Shown here piece after piece: positions 32,898 to 41,541 of a stretch of DNA of 64,000 nt. A program made the position numbers and the translations under genes. Under the pieces are notes generated by a model. It searched no databases. It was not told the DNA's origin and saw nothing but the letters and a program-made list of their open reading frames with translations. Position 1 is the stretch's first letter. The number at the start of each line of letters is the position of its first letter. The DNA lies in NCBI RefSeq assembly GCF_000814475.1, contig NZ_JSVC01000045.1, forward strand, positions 101,172-165,171. Direction: 5' to 3'. Origin of the DNA: Flavihumibacter solisilvae (GTDB lineage: Bacteria > Bacteroidota > Bacteroidia > Chitinophagales > Chitinophagaceae).

Positions 32898-34595
32898 TCA
32901 GATGTTCATTTTCTTCAATTCCCTGGCTGCATGATCGCAGGCTCGTGCAGTCAGGGCCATATAAGTGAGCGATGGATTCACACAGGATCCCGAGGTCATG
33001 CAGGAACCATCAGTGATGAAGACATTCGGAACTTCGTGCATCTGGTTGAAAGAGTTGAGCACAGAAGTCTTCGGATTCCTGCCCATCCTCGCTGTTCCCA
33101 TTTCGTGGTTGGCATTTCCCGGGAATGAGATCTTTCCATTCACTCTCACATTTTTGAACCCGGCGCTTTCGAGCATTTCTTTACCTGTCCGCTTAATGTC
33201 TTCGTGCATCGCTTGTTCGTTCTCGCGGAAGTGACAATCTACTGCGATCATCGGCCTGCCGAAAGGATCCTTCTTTGTATGGTTAAGGGTAATGCGATTG
33301 TCGGTATAAGGCAAACATTCGCCGAATGCATAAAGGCTCATCTGCCATGGACCGGGAACGCTGAGCCGCTCTTTCAATTCAACGCCGATGCCATCATTGG
33401 CCGGCCTAGTCCGGTAGGCTCCCCCACCGAAATGATAGCCGCGCAGGAAGCCTTCCGATTTTTCGGTGGCATTTGCAAATCTTGGAATGTAAATACTGGT
33501 TGGTCTGCGACCGGAATAATAGCTGTCTTCAAAACCATCTACTGAAGCAACGATCGAAAGTCCTTTATGGTGGTCCATCAAATTCCTTCCCACCTGGTCG
33601 CTGCCATTACCGAGGCCGTTGGGGAAACGATCAGAAACAGAGTTGAGAAGTATTGCGGTTGTTGCAACTGTTGCTGCGTTCAGGAAAATGATGCGGGCAT
33701 GAAACTCTACTGTCTTATGCGTTTGCGTATCGATCACCTCCACTCCTGTTGCGCGTTGTTTGCTTTCGTCATACAATATACGGTTAACAAGACTATACGG
33801 CTTCACGGTAAGGTTGCCTGTTGCGTGCGCTGCGGGCAACGTACTCGCATTGGTGCTGAAATAAGCACCGTACGGGCAACCACGGTGACACAGATCCCTT
33901 GTCTGACATTGCCCCCTGCCTTTTACCGGTTGCGTGAGGTTGGCTGTGCGGCCAATGATGACCCTGCGGTTCTTATAGCTTTTCTCTGTTTTTTCCCGGA
34001 AATGTTTTTCAACCATATTCATTTCAAAGGGCGGCATGAATTCGCCATCGGGAAGATGTGGAATACCGTCCCTGTATCCACTCACGCCGATAAACTTCTC
34101 AACGTAATCGTACCAGGGCGCTATGTCTTTGTAACGAATAGGCCAGTCAACACCATGACCATCGCGGAGATTAGCTTCGAAATCAAGGTCACTCCAGCGG
34201 TAACAGGCTCTTGCCCATAACAATGACCGGCCACCGAGAATATTGCCCCTTACCCAATCGAAACGTTTGATCTCTTCATAAGGATTCTCCTGGTCGTTGA
34301 TGTAAAAATGCTTGTTGTCTTCGCGGATGGAATAATGCCTGCTCTGCACATAGAACTTTTCCTTATCTGCTTTCGTGAGCTGGTTACGATGCGCAAAATC
34401 CCAGGGATCCATTGCAGCAGTCGGATATTTTGGATGCTCGATAGGACTTCCCCTTTCGAGCATCAGCACTTTCAGGCCCTTTTCACATAGTTCCTTTGCG
34501 GCCCAGCCGCCACTGATGCCTGAACCAACGATAATAGCATCATAAGTGTTTTGTTGTCTGGATCGGATATTGAGGTTAAGCGAATCGCCGGGCAT
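32898..34595 (-). CDS. GMC-family FAD-dependent oxidoreductase
   Basis: This enzyme has about 565 residues from the ATG at 34595 (a TTG at 34604 is the alternative). The FAD-binding motif is GSGISGG (24-30) after YDAIIV, ending in VLMLERG. GMC features include GGRSLLWARACYRWSDLDFE, and the C-terminal NHEMGTARMGRNPKTSVLNS and TDGSCMTSGSCVNPSLTYMA blocks. A Cys-rich stretch (GQCQTRDLCHRGCPYGAYF) is typical of the bacterial sugar/gluconate-type branch. Such enzymes oxidise sugars or alcohols in the periplasm, often with a small subunit and cytochrome, neither of which is adjacent. It follows the M61 peptidase by 31 bp and is probably cotranscribed. Confidence 0.93.
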   Translation of the reverse strand: MPGDSLNLNIRSRQQNTYDAIIVGSGISGGWAAKELCEKGLKVLMLERGSPIEHPKYPTAAMDPWDFAHRNQLTKADKEKFYVQSRHYSIREDNKHFYINDQENPYEEIKRFDWVRGNILGGRSLLWARACYRWSDLDFEANLRDGHGVDWPIRYKDIAPWYDYVEKFIGVSGYRDGIPHLPDGEFMPPFEMNMVEKHFREKTEKSYKNRRVIIGRTANLTQPVKGRGQCQTRDLCHRGCPYGAYFSTNASTLPAAHATGNLTVKPYSLVNRILYDESKQRATGVEVIDTQTHKTVEFHARIIFLNAATVATTAILLNSVSDRFPNGLGNGSDQVGRNLMDHHKGLSIVASVDGFEDSYYSGRRPTSIYIPRFANATEKSEGFLRGYHFGGGAYRTRPANDGIGVELKERLSVPGPWQMSLYAFGECLPYTDNRITLNHTKKDPFGRPMIAVDCHFRENEQAMHEDIKRTGKEMLESAGFKNVRVNGKISFPGNANHEMGTARMGRNPKTSVLNSFNQMHEVPNVFITDGSCMTSGSCVNPSLTYMALTARACDHAARELKKMNI

Positions 34596-34626
34596 CTGTT
34601 GCAAATTTGGGAAGGTGGTAAATTAC

Positions 34627-36141
34627 TTATTTCATCCAATCCCGCAAAATTGCAGCAGGCAGTTGTCCCGGGTCCGTCTTACGCGAAATGCTGTAAGTGG
34701 ATGTATCCACTGAAAGGCCTGCATAGCCAAAATATGTGGTGTAATCAACAGGTTTCAGGGTATAGATATAGTCAAAAAAATCCTGCAGGTTTGTGCCTGC
34801 GAGTTTTTCTGCATCCTTCCTGAATTCATCTTCGGTAAATCCGCGATTAAGTTTCTTATAGTACTTCTGGTATAGCAGCCGCATAAGATCGTCCAGTGAT
34901 TTTTTATTCTTCGTGTCGTGACGGATCCTGAAGTCAAGCAGCATTCCCAGCAGTGGGCCCTTGTCGTAGGGTGAAATGGTTTTGTTCAACTTGTCTGCAG
35001 TTCTGCCGAAAGGTCCGTCTTCCCAGGTATTCCAGCTTGCGTCGGCAGGAGTTTGGTGCTGACGTCCGGGTTTGGTCTCATAATTTTTAATGCTCTTCGA
35101 AAATTCCTGCAGCATTTCGTCTTCGGTCGTCAGTCCCGCGCGCCGAAGGACCAGGTATTCGTAATATACAGTGAGTCCTTCTGAGAGCCAGAGCATCCGG
35201 GTGCGGCTTCCCTTATCGTAGTCGAACGGTCCCAACTCTATGGGCCTGATGCGCTTTACATTATAGTGATGGAAATACTCATGAGCCAGGAAATTGTAGA
35301 TACGGATCCTGCCTGCACGTTCGTTAAGCTCTTTGCCGGTGAATGCGACACTGGAAGAATTAAGGTGTTCAATACCGCCGCCACCCGGACCAATACCAAT
35401 AAACACATAGCGGTTGTAAGGAATATCGCCAATGATGCCTGAGGCAGCAACGATGATTTTCTGCAGATCAGTCATCAATTGGTTGCGGTCAAAGTCCGCA
35501 GCCTTATAGGCCATAAATTCGTGCGGCACTCCTTTCACTTTAAATGCAGGAAAAGACTCAAGGTTGCCTATGAGTATCGGGCTGTCGTAGAGCACATCGT
35601 AATCTTTTGCCCGGTAGGTATATGCCTTTCCGGGGATAGTTTCCAATCCCGTTGCAACTGAATTCCAGCCTGCACGTGGTTCCAGCCTGACCACAACCGG
35701 CGTATTGATCTTCCCTTCGGGGTGCATGAATAAACCGGCGGGGGAGATATACCCCCGGGTCGAATCGAGATAATTTCCTGCCACGAAATTACGTGTTGCT
35801 TTTACCTGGTAGTTGATGGTGATACCAGTAGCATTTGCAGCCATCACCACCCAGCTGTTTACCGAGCTCTTCTTCCATTGCAATTGCTCACCCTTTTGGT
35901 TAACCGCAGTAAAATCCGACACCTGTTCAGGATAGTTCATGACCTGGTAGTAACCCGGAGTCCATACCGGCATTTTAAATACGAGGCTGTCTTCTTTAAG
36001 GCCTTCACAGTTGAATACAATATTGTAAACATTGTTAGACGGCTCGGGCATGGAAACAACAAACCTGAGCGCGGGGTACTGGGCGTAGGTTACTGCAACT
36101 ACCAGCAGAGATCCGAAAACCAGCGCAACTATCTTTTTCAT
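34627..36141 (-). CDS. M61-family (glycyl aminopeptidase-like) metallopeptidase
   Basis: This protein has 504 residues from the ATG at 36141; the longer frame to 36213 precedes the signal peptide (MKKIVALVFGSLLVVAVTYA, about 1-20). The N-terminal beta-domain is seen around WTPGYYQVMNYPEQVSDF. The zinc site is His287-Glu288-x-x-His291 (FLAHEYFHHYNVKRIRP), with the third ligand Glu321 in WLSEGLTVYYEY. Full-length M61 enzymes usually carry a C-terminal PDZ domain; here the protein ends soon after the catalytic domain, so the PDZ is absent or much reduced. It should be periplasmic. It lies between a GH95-like gene and the GMC gene. Confidence 0.92.
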   Translation of the reverse strand: MKKIVALVFGSLLVVAVTYAQYPALRFVVSMPEPSNNVYNIVFNCEGLKEDSLVFKMPVWTPGYYQVMNYPEQVSDFTAVNQKGEQLQWKKSSVNSWVVMAANATGITINYQVKATRNFVAGNYLDSTRGYISPAGLFMHPEGKINTPVVVRLEPRAGWNSVATGLETIPGKAYTYRAKDYDVLYDSPILIGNLESFPAFKVKGVPHEFMAYKAADFDRNQLMTDLQKIIVAASGIIGDIPYNRYVFIGIGPGGGGIEHLNSSSVAFTGKELNERAGRIRIYNFLAHEYFHHYNVKRIRPIELGPFDYDKGSRTRMLWLSEGLTVYYEYLVLRRAGLTTEDEMLQEFSKSIKNYETKPGRQHQTPADASWNTWEDGPFGRTADKLNKTISPYDKGPLLGMLLDFRIRHDTKNKKSLDDLMRLLYQKYYKKLNRGFTEDEFRKDAEKLAGTNLQDFFDYIYTLKPVDYTTYFGYAGLSVDTSTYSISRKTDPGQLPAAILRDWMK

Positions 36142-36224
36142 GCCAGTAAAATACCGGAAATATTTCTGTTCGTTTATGCATTCAATGCCCTTTTCTTTCC
36201 CATTCTTAACCACAGGTCCGGAGA

Positions 36225-38510
36225 CTATGGCTTGCCTGCCGGCTTCATTATCAGTACCTCACCCTTGCCGGTGGACAATTCTAATCTTCCACCAGCATGC
36301 CTGGTTACAGACCCTTTGCTACGCTTAACAACGACTGTTTTTCCAGGCCAGGGGTTTTCAATTATACATTTCCGCCCTTGTTCACTCCGGATCTTCACAT
36401 ACTCAATGGCGTTATGGCGCAGGGAAGAGGAAACAAGAAAAGCGCCTTCGCTTCTAATGTCTGAGAAAGATGCGTCCCTGTTTTCCGGCCACACGGCAAA
36501 CACGCGTAATACACCCTGGTTATTCATGCACAGCATTTCATTAATGGTATTTGGAACAGTACTGCAATTCTCAATTCCGTGCGGATTGTCAAGTTGAAAG
36601 CCATTCGGATAGGTGTGAAGACTATATGAGCGGAGTTGATGCAATATGGTATCTGCACTATAGCCCACACGCACTGCTGCAGGGAAAAAACTATTAGATC
36701 CGTTGAAGTCCTGCCAGCGGTTCATAATGTCAATGGTGTTGCGTGCAACATCTAGCAGCTTTGGATCGCTGTTTAATCCTATAACTCCTGCCGGGTAAAT
36801 ATGCTGTATACCAAGTGTATTGTCACCCCACCAGTCAGTTCCAATTTCGCTGTACCGAAAAACTGTTTTTCCATTTTTGACTTGCGTAGTGAATGCTGAC
36901 AGGCTGTCTGCTTTTCCCTGCCACGACCTTCGCAATTCTTCATCAATTCCGAGCAGTTCGCTCATGTCGCTCGCGGTTTTTAGAACCATTGGTACAAGAC
37001 CAAGTGAAAGGATGGCGTTTTTTGTCCCGATGGTACCTTCATGTATTGCATCATTCTCTATAACATACCGGCCATTTTCATTCTTAAGATAGCGTTCCCA
37101 GAACTGCGCTGTCGATTTCATGTAGGGATATACCCGACGGGTAAAAGCAACATCGTATGTCCGGTAGAATTTAAAGCATAGGTTGGTCGCACAATACGCT
37201 GCATTACTTTTCTGTCCAAAAAACAAACCTTCATCTTCAGCTTCGCCGCTTGTTATGTAACCAGTGTGCTCACTCATTATCTTATTCTTCCTGGTTGTCT
37301 CGATGCCTAATGGACCTATGCCAACAGGGTACAACAATCCATCCGGAATTCCAGTGATTTTTGCCGAATAATATTTTCCCCTCTTCATAAAGTCCAGTAG
37401 CGGCGCTTCATAAGGCAATGACTGCTGCAAATGATTGGAAGAATATAAAGCATAAAACGGTGCACTATAATTGTAATTTAGGTGATAGTCACCGTTCCAT
37501 GCCGGCAATTCCTTTGTGACCCAGCTACCAAAGATTCCCGGTGGAAATTTTGGGTCGCGGCTGCAGGCTGCGATGGTATACTGGGAACGATAGTATTGGT
37601 GCTCAATCAGCGAATCTCCAATGCTCACATAGCTTTCATTCCAATAGGCGCGCCACCATTCATCATGTTGCTTTCTCGTCGTAGTTATCATGGAGGCAGA
37701 GATTTTCCCGGCATCTTTCACAGCCTGGAAAGAATCAGATGTTCTAAAATTGCTTGCCAGTACGCACACTGCGACCAGGGTCTGACCGGGCCGTATTATA
37801 AAACTATTACTATCATACCCCATGATCCTGCAGGCCACAGTTACCATAGTTGGTATCTCCACCTCTCTCACAAATCCTCTCTGGATCCATTGCACACCGG
37901 CATAATTGCCTTTAGCCGCTGAATCCGGGAATTTATTTACAAGTGGCGGATCGAGGTGAAACTGATCTTTGTCTGGGAGATTCAATAGTATGCTTCCATT
38001 CACCTTTGCGTTGCCAGTATTTGTGATTTCAATCAACAGCCAGTCCTTTGTTGCAGCCAGGATTGATTGGATCCTGACAGCGGTATCTCCTTTGGTGAAG
38101 TAAGAGGAAGTAACTGCAGAATATAAATCCTGCTCTATTTTGTAAGATGCACGCTTTAACGCAGGAATTGAAATGCTGAGTTTACCCGCAACGGCGGGAA
38201 ATGATTCATTAAACCCCGATTTCAGTCTCCAGAAATCGTTTCTGGCAAGATAGTAGTTCTGTAATTCGGGCGGACCAGCAATTGCAGCTGCAGAATAACC
38301 ATTGCCAAGCAGTGGTGCATCCACTGACACTGATGAAGGAGTACGCGATGGCGGAACAGTAAACAAATTCCGGTACCTGCTTACTACGTGTTGATCCGGC
38401 TTTAGCTGTGCCTGTATTTGAAAGCTGACCAATACAAAGAAACAAATGGTAGTAAGGATATAAGCCCTGGCTGTATCGTTAGGTTGCACAATGTTTTTAT
38501 TAATACCCAC
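36225..38510 (-). CDS. Glycoside-hydrolase GH95-like secreted protein
   Basis: This protein has about 761 residues from a GTG at 38510, chosen because it puts a signal peptide (AYILTTICFFVLVSFQIQAQ) near the N-terminus. An upstream ATG at 38663 would add 51 basic residues. The N-terminal beta-sandwich (about 40-270) contains APLLGNGYSAAAIAG. An alpha/alpha barrel follows with ELPAWNGDYHLNYNYSAPFY, and the C-terminus has INEMLCMNNQGVLRVFAVWP and a small beta-domain. These match the overall GH95/GH65 clan layout (alpha-L-fucosidase or galactosidase), but I could not place the catalytic residues with confidence. The exact substrate is open. Confidence 0.78.
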   Translation of the reverse strand: MGINKNIVQPNDTARAYILTTICFFVLVSFQIQAQLKPDQHVVSRYRNLFTVPPSRTPSSVSVDAPLLGNGYSAAAIAGPPELQNYYLARNDFWRLKSGFNESFPAVAGKLSISIPALKRASYKIEQDLYSAVTSSYFTKGDTAVRIQSILAATKDWLLIEITNTGNAKVNGSILLNLPDKDQFHLDPPLVNKFPDSAAKGNYAGVQWIQRGFVREVEIPTMVTVACRIMGYDSNSFIIRPGQTLVAVCVLASNFRTSDSFQAVKDAGKISASMITTTRKQHDEWWRAYWNESYVSIGDSLIEHQYYRSQYTIAACSRDPKFPPGIFGSWVTKELPAWNGDYHLNYNYSAPFYALYSSNHLQQSLPYEAPLLDFMKRGKYYSAKITGIPDGLLYPVGIGPLGIETTRKNKIMSEHTGYITSGEAEDEGLFFGQKSNAAYCATNLCFKFYRTYDVAFTRRVYPYMKSTAQFWERYLKNENGRYVIENDAIHEGTIGTKNAILSLGLVPMVLKTASDMSELLGIDEELRRSWQGKADSLSAFTTQVKNGKTVFRYSEIGTDWWGDNTLGIQHIYPAGVIGLNSDPKLLDVARNTIDIMNRWQDFNGSNSFFPAAVRVGYSADTILHQLRSYSLHTYPNGFQLDNPHGIENCSTVPNTINEMLCMNNQGVLRVFAVWPENRDASFSDIRSEGAFLVSSSLRHNAIEYVKIRSEQGRKCIIENPWPGKTVVVKRSKGSVTRHAGGRLELSTGKGEVLIMKPAGKP

Positions 38511-38826
38511 CGAAATTAGACACCAGGAAAGTTTCCCATTTGTGCCTTTTTCCCAAATACTGGTAAAATCTTTGCAAAATGTCGCAGGTGACCGTCTGTA
38601 TTTGAGTTTTACTGTGTCACTCGTGCTGGCTTTACGCTTAAATGACTTACCGTTCGTGCACATTTCTCTCTGCTTTCCCGTGGTACCGCCGTGCTTTTAC
38701 TCTGCTTTTACTGTGCTCGCCCTGTGCTTTTATAGTTCTTGTCTGCACCGTTTCCTGTCTTAGACGGCTCTTTCACGGCTTTTAGAAGGCTGAAATGCAG
38801 TTTTTTTCGCCCGAAATGCGGGTTAA
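38511..38826. other. 316-bp gap with degenerate TAAAAGCA repeats
   Basis: No convincing gene is seen. Read on the minus strand, about 38690-38732 contains several near-copies of TAAAAGCA/CA(C/G)AGTAAAAGCA, giving a low-complexity A/G-rich strand. Part of this region is an open frame continuous with the GH95-like gene but of Lys/Ser/Thr-rich, non-domain-like composition. Confidence 0.5.
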
Positions 38827-39078
38827 TTATTCTGCACCCGAGGTTTCATCGTTACCAAAGGGCGGAAGGAGTTGAATATGCTCCTGCCGTTCAGTTACTT
38901 CTATTTCCCCGGTTTCAACGAGATAACTGATCACTTTTTTCACAGCATCCTGTTCCAGTCCAGGTGTATCAAAAAAAGTTTGCGCTTCAACTGCATGGGG
39001 ATATTTGATGGCTTTATCATTGCTGGTAAGCGTTTTTTTCACATGGTCCTTGACCTTCTTCATATTGTCTGGCAGCAT
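38827..39078 (-). CDS. Small hypothetical protein (83 residues)
   Basis: This short soluble protein begins MLPDNMKKVKDHVKKTLTSN, with an alternative start at Met6. It has a basic N-terminus and a helix-rich middle (DAVKKVISYLVETGEIEVTE) that reads like a small winged-helix half (helix then EIEVTERQEHIQLL hairpin). No family is recognised. It starts 58 bp beyond the terminator of the DUF3570 operon, so it has its own promoter. Coding status is supported by length, residue mix and the lack of a competing frame. Confidence 0.6.
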   Translation of the reverse strand: MLPDNMKKVKDHVKKTLTSNDKAIKYPHAVEAQTFFDTPGLEQDAVKKVISYLVETGEIEVTERQEHIQLLPPFGNDETSGAE

Positions 39079-39129
39079 AACGAAGCGTTTAAATCAATTT
39101 AAACAGATTTCCATGAATTGCCAAAGCAT

Positions 39130-39158
39130 AAAAAAACGCAGACCTTATGGGTCTGCGT
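39130..39158 (-). terminator. Intrinsic terminator of the thioredoxin-ApbE-DUF4266-DUF3570 operon
   Basis: A 9-bp GC-rich stem (ACGCAGACC at 39136-39144 with GGTCTGCGT at 39150-39158) and a 5-nt loop is followed, reading on the minus strand, by a run of seven T (39136-39130). It starts 10 bp after the DUF3570 stop. Confidence 0.9.
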
Positions 39159-39167
39159 CAGCATTTC

Positions 39168-40358
39168 TTATTTGAATTGTAAATGAAGACTGACAATATC
39201 AGCATTCATGGGAATACTCTTAACATAATGCCCATAACGCAACTCCAGTGATTTGAAGTATTCGATTCCCAATACGCCACGTGGCGGGGCTATCCTGACA
39301 CCAGCGCCCAGGAAATTGCTGCTGAACGCGGACAGGTCGTAATTGCTCGTGTAATACTCATCCGCGACCGTATGCTTCGCATACCCCGAAAAATATTTCA
39401 CTGCGGTCTGGGTATAGTACCGGTAAAACGGGCTGACAGAAAGAAACGGCGTAATCTTTACCGGGATTTCGAGACTTGCCGTATGCGAATGCAATCCCCA
39501 GTCGTCTGTATAGAAACGGTAATAGGTACGGAAGATGAATCGATCGCCGAGGAAATAATTGGCCCTGAATCCGAGTGGCAACTTGAAGCGGCTATCGGGC
39601 AATTTTTCCTGGTGAACGGAACCATCGTTGAAATAAACCCGGTAGAAAGGCAGGCTAAGGAATCCCTGCTGTTGGATGCCGTCGGCCAGCACGGTCAGCT
39701 GTAACCGTTCGTTGACGATCTGCGAATAAGAAAGGGAAGCAACAAACGTATTACGCGCTTCAGAGCCTTCACTTTTAACCGTTCCATCTGCGGTACCACG
39801 CAATTCTTCAGGCGCTATCATTTTTACCTGGTCGATATATGCCTGGATCTTTGCCGAAAATTCTCCGCTCCTGTCCCGCGTTTTTTGGGCGAAGCTGAGA
39901 TTACCGCCAAAAGACAAATAATCATATTCAGCCGAGGAAGATACAGATGCCCCGATTGTGCGGCCTTTCTTTTCATCTTCCCTGGTCCAGCTTAATGTCG
40001 GGTATACCCGCGTATCCTGGTAAGAAGCAGATGAATTGGCTTTCATGTCTATCTTGTCTGATGAGGCCGACGTATAATGATCGATGCCTATTTCAACGCT
40101 GTAGTTATGTTTACGAAAGCGCTTGTCGTACCGGGTTAGCTTCAGTTCCAGCACATTGGCAATGTCGGTGAGTTTCTGTGAACCTATACCACCGGTAACC
40201 GGGGCATTTTCGCCATCCTGCTTGTAGTAACTTGAAACAAGGTTAACTTCTTCGATCTTAAGTTTTCTTGGATTATAACCGGCACTGTCTTTGGAAACCT
40301 GGCTGAAGCCATGCACCAGGGCCATAATCCCTGCTGCTGTCAGGAAGATTTTTTTCAT
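39168..40358 (-). CDS. DUF3570 outer-membrane beta-barrel protein
   Basis: This 396-residue protein has a signal peptide (MKKIFLTAAGIMALVHGFSQ, about 1-20) and a long all-beta body with alternating hydrophobic residues, ending in VSLHLQFK as an outer-membrane strand would. Diagnostic blocks are LELKLTRYDKRFRKHNYSVE, IGIDHYTSASSDKIDM and SYQDTRVYPTLSWTRE. DUF3570 proteins are predicted outer-membrane barrels of unknown function that co-occur with DUF4266, ApbE and thioredoxin-like genes. All three are directly upstream here, 23 bp apart or overlapping. It is the last gene before the operon terminator. Confidence 0.92.
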   Translation of the reverse strand: MKKIFLTAAGIMALVHGFSQVSKDSAGYNPRKLKIEEVNLVSSYYKQDGENAPVTGGIGSQKLTDIANVLELKLTRYDKRFRKHNYSVEIGIDHYTSASSDKIDMKANSSASYQDTRVYPTLSWTREDEKKGRTIGASVSSSAEYDYLSFGGNLSFAQKTRDRSGEFSAKIQAYIDQVKMIAPEELRGTADGTVKSEGSEARNTFVASLSYSQIVNERLQLTVLADGIQQQGFLSLPFYRVYFNDGSVHQEKLPDSRFKLPLGFRANYFLGDRFIFRTYYRFYTDDWGLHSHTASLEIPVKITPFLSVSPFYRYYTQTAVKYFSGYAKHTVADEYYTSNYDLSAFSSNFLGAGVRIAPPRGVLGIEYFKSLELRYGHYVKSIPMNADIVSLHLQFK

Positions 40359-40381
40359 TTGATGTTGATTTGGTCAGGTGA

Positions 40382-40591
40382 TCAGTTGCAGCCGCAGCCT
40401 CCGCCACTCTTGCCAGCATTAGCACCGGAAGCGCCTTCGCGGTAGGACTGGAAACTGAGTTCCGATTTTTCCACTTTACGGTTACCGAGCACCATTTCTG
40501 CATCGTTCAGTTTATTTTTCTGGTATTCCTTCACTGTGCTGCAGGCAGAAAAGCAAACTGCAGCAGTTATTAGAAATGTTAGTGTTTTCAT
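40382..40591 (-). CDS. DUF4266 small lipoprotein with Gly/Cys tail
   Basis: This 69-residue lipoprotein has a signal peptide and lipobox (CFSAC, Cys17). The conserved core includes YQKNKLNDAEMVLGNRKVEK and ELSFQSYREGASGANAGKSG, and the protein ends GGGCGCN with Cys66 and Cys68. The DUF4266 family is defined by this C-terminus. Its function is unknown. The start overlaps the ApbE stop by four bases (ATGA), so translation is coupled. EGASGAN resembles the ApbE flavinylation site DxxSGAT but lacks the acceptor Thr. It would sit on the outer membrane or periplasmic face beside the DUF3570 barrel. Confidence 0.9.
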   Translation of the reverse strand: MKTLTFLITAAVCFSACSTVKEYQKNKLNDAEMVLGNRKVEKSELSFQSYREGASGANAGKSGGGCGCN

Positions 40592-41541
40592 GTCAGTTGA
40601 ATGTTTTTTGAGGTGTAAATCCTGTTGTTGTCGTCGATGATGATGCAGGCCATCTGTTCAAGCTGATTAACCAGCATCAGTCCGGCTTTCACGCCCATTA
40701 TCGTAACTGGAGTTGCCATTGCATCGGCCAGTTCGGCATTAGGGCAAATAATTGTCACGCTTTTAATGCCGGTGACCGGCAGTCCGGTGCGGGGATTAAT
40801 AGTATGCGAATAGCGTTTTCCTTTAACAGTTATGAACTTCTCATAATTGCCTGAAGTTGCCACTGCGAGCCCGGAAATATTCATATATGAGAACGGCAGT
40901 TCCGCCTGGTCAGGATTTGAAATCCCAATGGTCCACGGTCGACCGTCGGCCTGGGTTCCCCAGGTAGCCAGGTCACCAGACGCATTTACAATGCCGCTTT
41001 GAACACCATGTTGTTGCAGGAGCCGGCGAACCTGTTCAGCCGCATAACCTTTCCCGATGCCACCGAAACCTATCCGCATCCCCTTCTCCCGGAGATAAAC
41101 GGAGCAATCAGCTTCGTCCAGGATAACGTTCCGGTAATTGATCAGTCGTACCGATCGCTTTGCAGTTTCAGGATCCGGCAATGCTTTCATGGTTGTATCG
41201 AAATTCCAGAGCTGCCTGTCAATTGAACCATAGGTGATATCAAATGCGCCATCAGTTATAGCAGAGATCCGCAGTGAGCGACGTATAAGCTCAAACACTT
41301 CCCGATCCACCTTAACTGCACTGATGCCCGCCTGTTGGTTGATCAGGCAGGTCTGGCTGTTTTCATTGTAGGTTGTCAGCAGCACTTCGATTCGCTGTAC
41401 TTCGGAAATAGCGAGCCTGGTCATTTCATTCGCCCATTCTATGTCGTCTGCGACGATTGTAAACTCGAACCGGTTTCCCATCAAACGGGCAGACTGCCTG
41501 TACTCACAGAGGGTCGTTTTTTTGCTTGTTACGGGATTCAT
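40588..41541 (-). CDS. apbE: FAD:protein FMN transferase (ApbE family)
   Basis: This 317-residue enzyme transfers FMN from FAD to a Thr or Ser of a target protein with a magnesium cofactor. Family elements are visible: LMGNRFEFTIV (20-30), TDGAFDITYGS, GFGGIGKGYAAEQV (158-171), VNASGDLATWG, SGNYEKF (230-236), HTINPRTGLPVTG (246-258) and the metal-site DAMATP (273-278). No signal peptide is apparent. The start chosen overlaps the thioredoxin gene by 38 bp; Met21 (41481) is an alternative that would leave 22 bp between them. Its target is not known; the coupled DUF4266 lipoprotein is the obvious candidate. Confidence 0.95.
   Translation of the reverse strand: MNPVTSKKTTLCEYRQSARLMGNRFEFTIVADDIEWANEMTRLAISEVQRIEVLLTTYNENSQTCLINQQAGISAVKVDREVFELIRRSLRISAITDGAFDITYGSIDRQLWNFDTTMKALPDPETAKRSVRLINYRNVILDEADCSVYLREKGMRIGFGGIGKGYAAEQVRRLLQQHGVQSGIVNASGDLATWGTQADGRPWTIGISNPDQAELPFSYMNISGLAVATSGNYEKFITVKGKRYSHTINPRTGLPVTGIKSVTIICPNAELADAMATPVTIMGVKAGLMLVNQLEQMACIIIDDNNRIYTSKNIQLT

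Noticed and set aside
33567..34220. Plus-strand ORF of 217 codons
   Set aside because: It is antisense to the GMC oxidoreductase and very Cys-rich, with no start context or family.
35878..36597. Plus-strand ORF of 239 codons
   Set aside because: It spans the junction of two real minus-strand genes (M61 and GH95-like) and has no domain-like composition.
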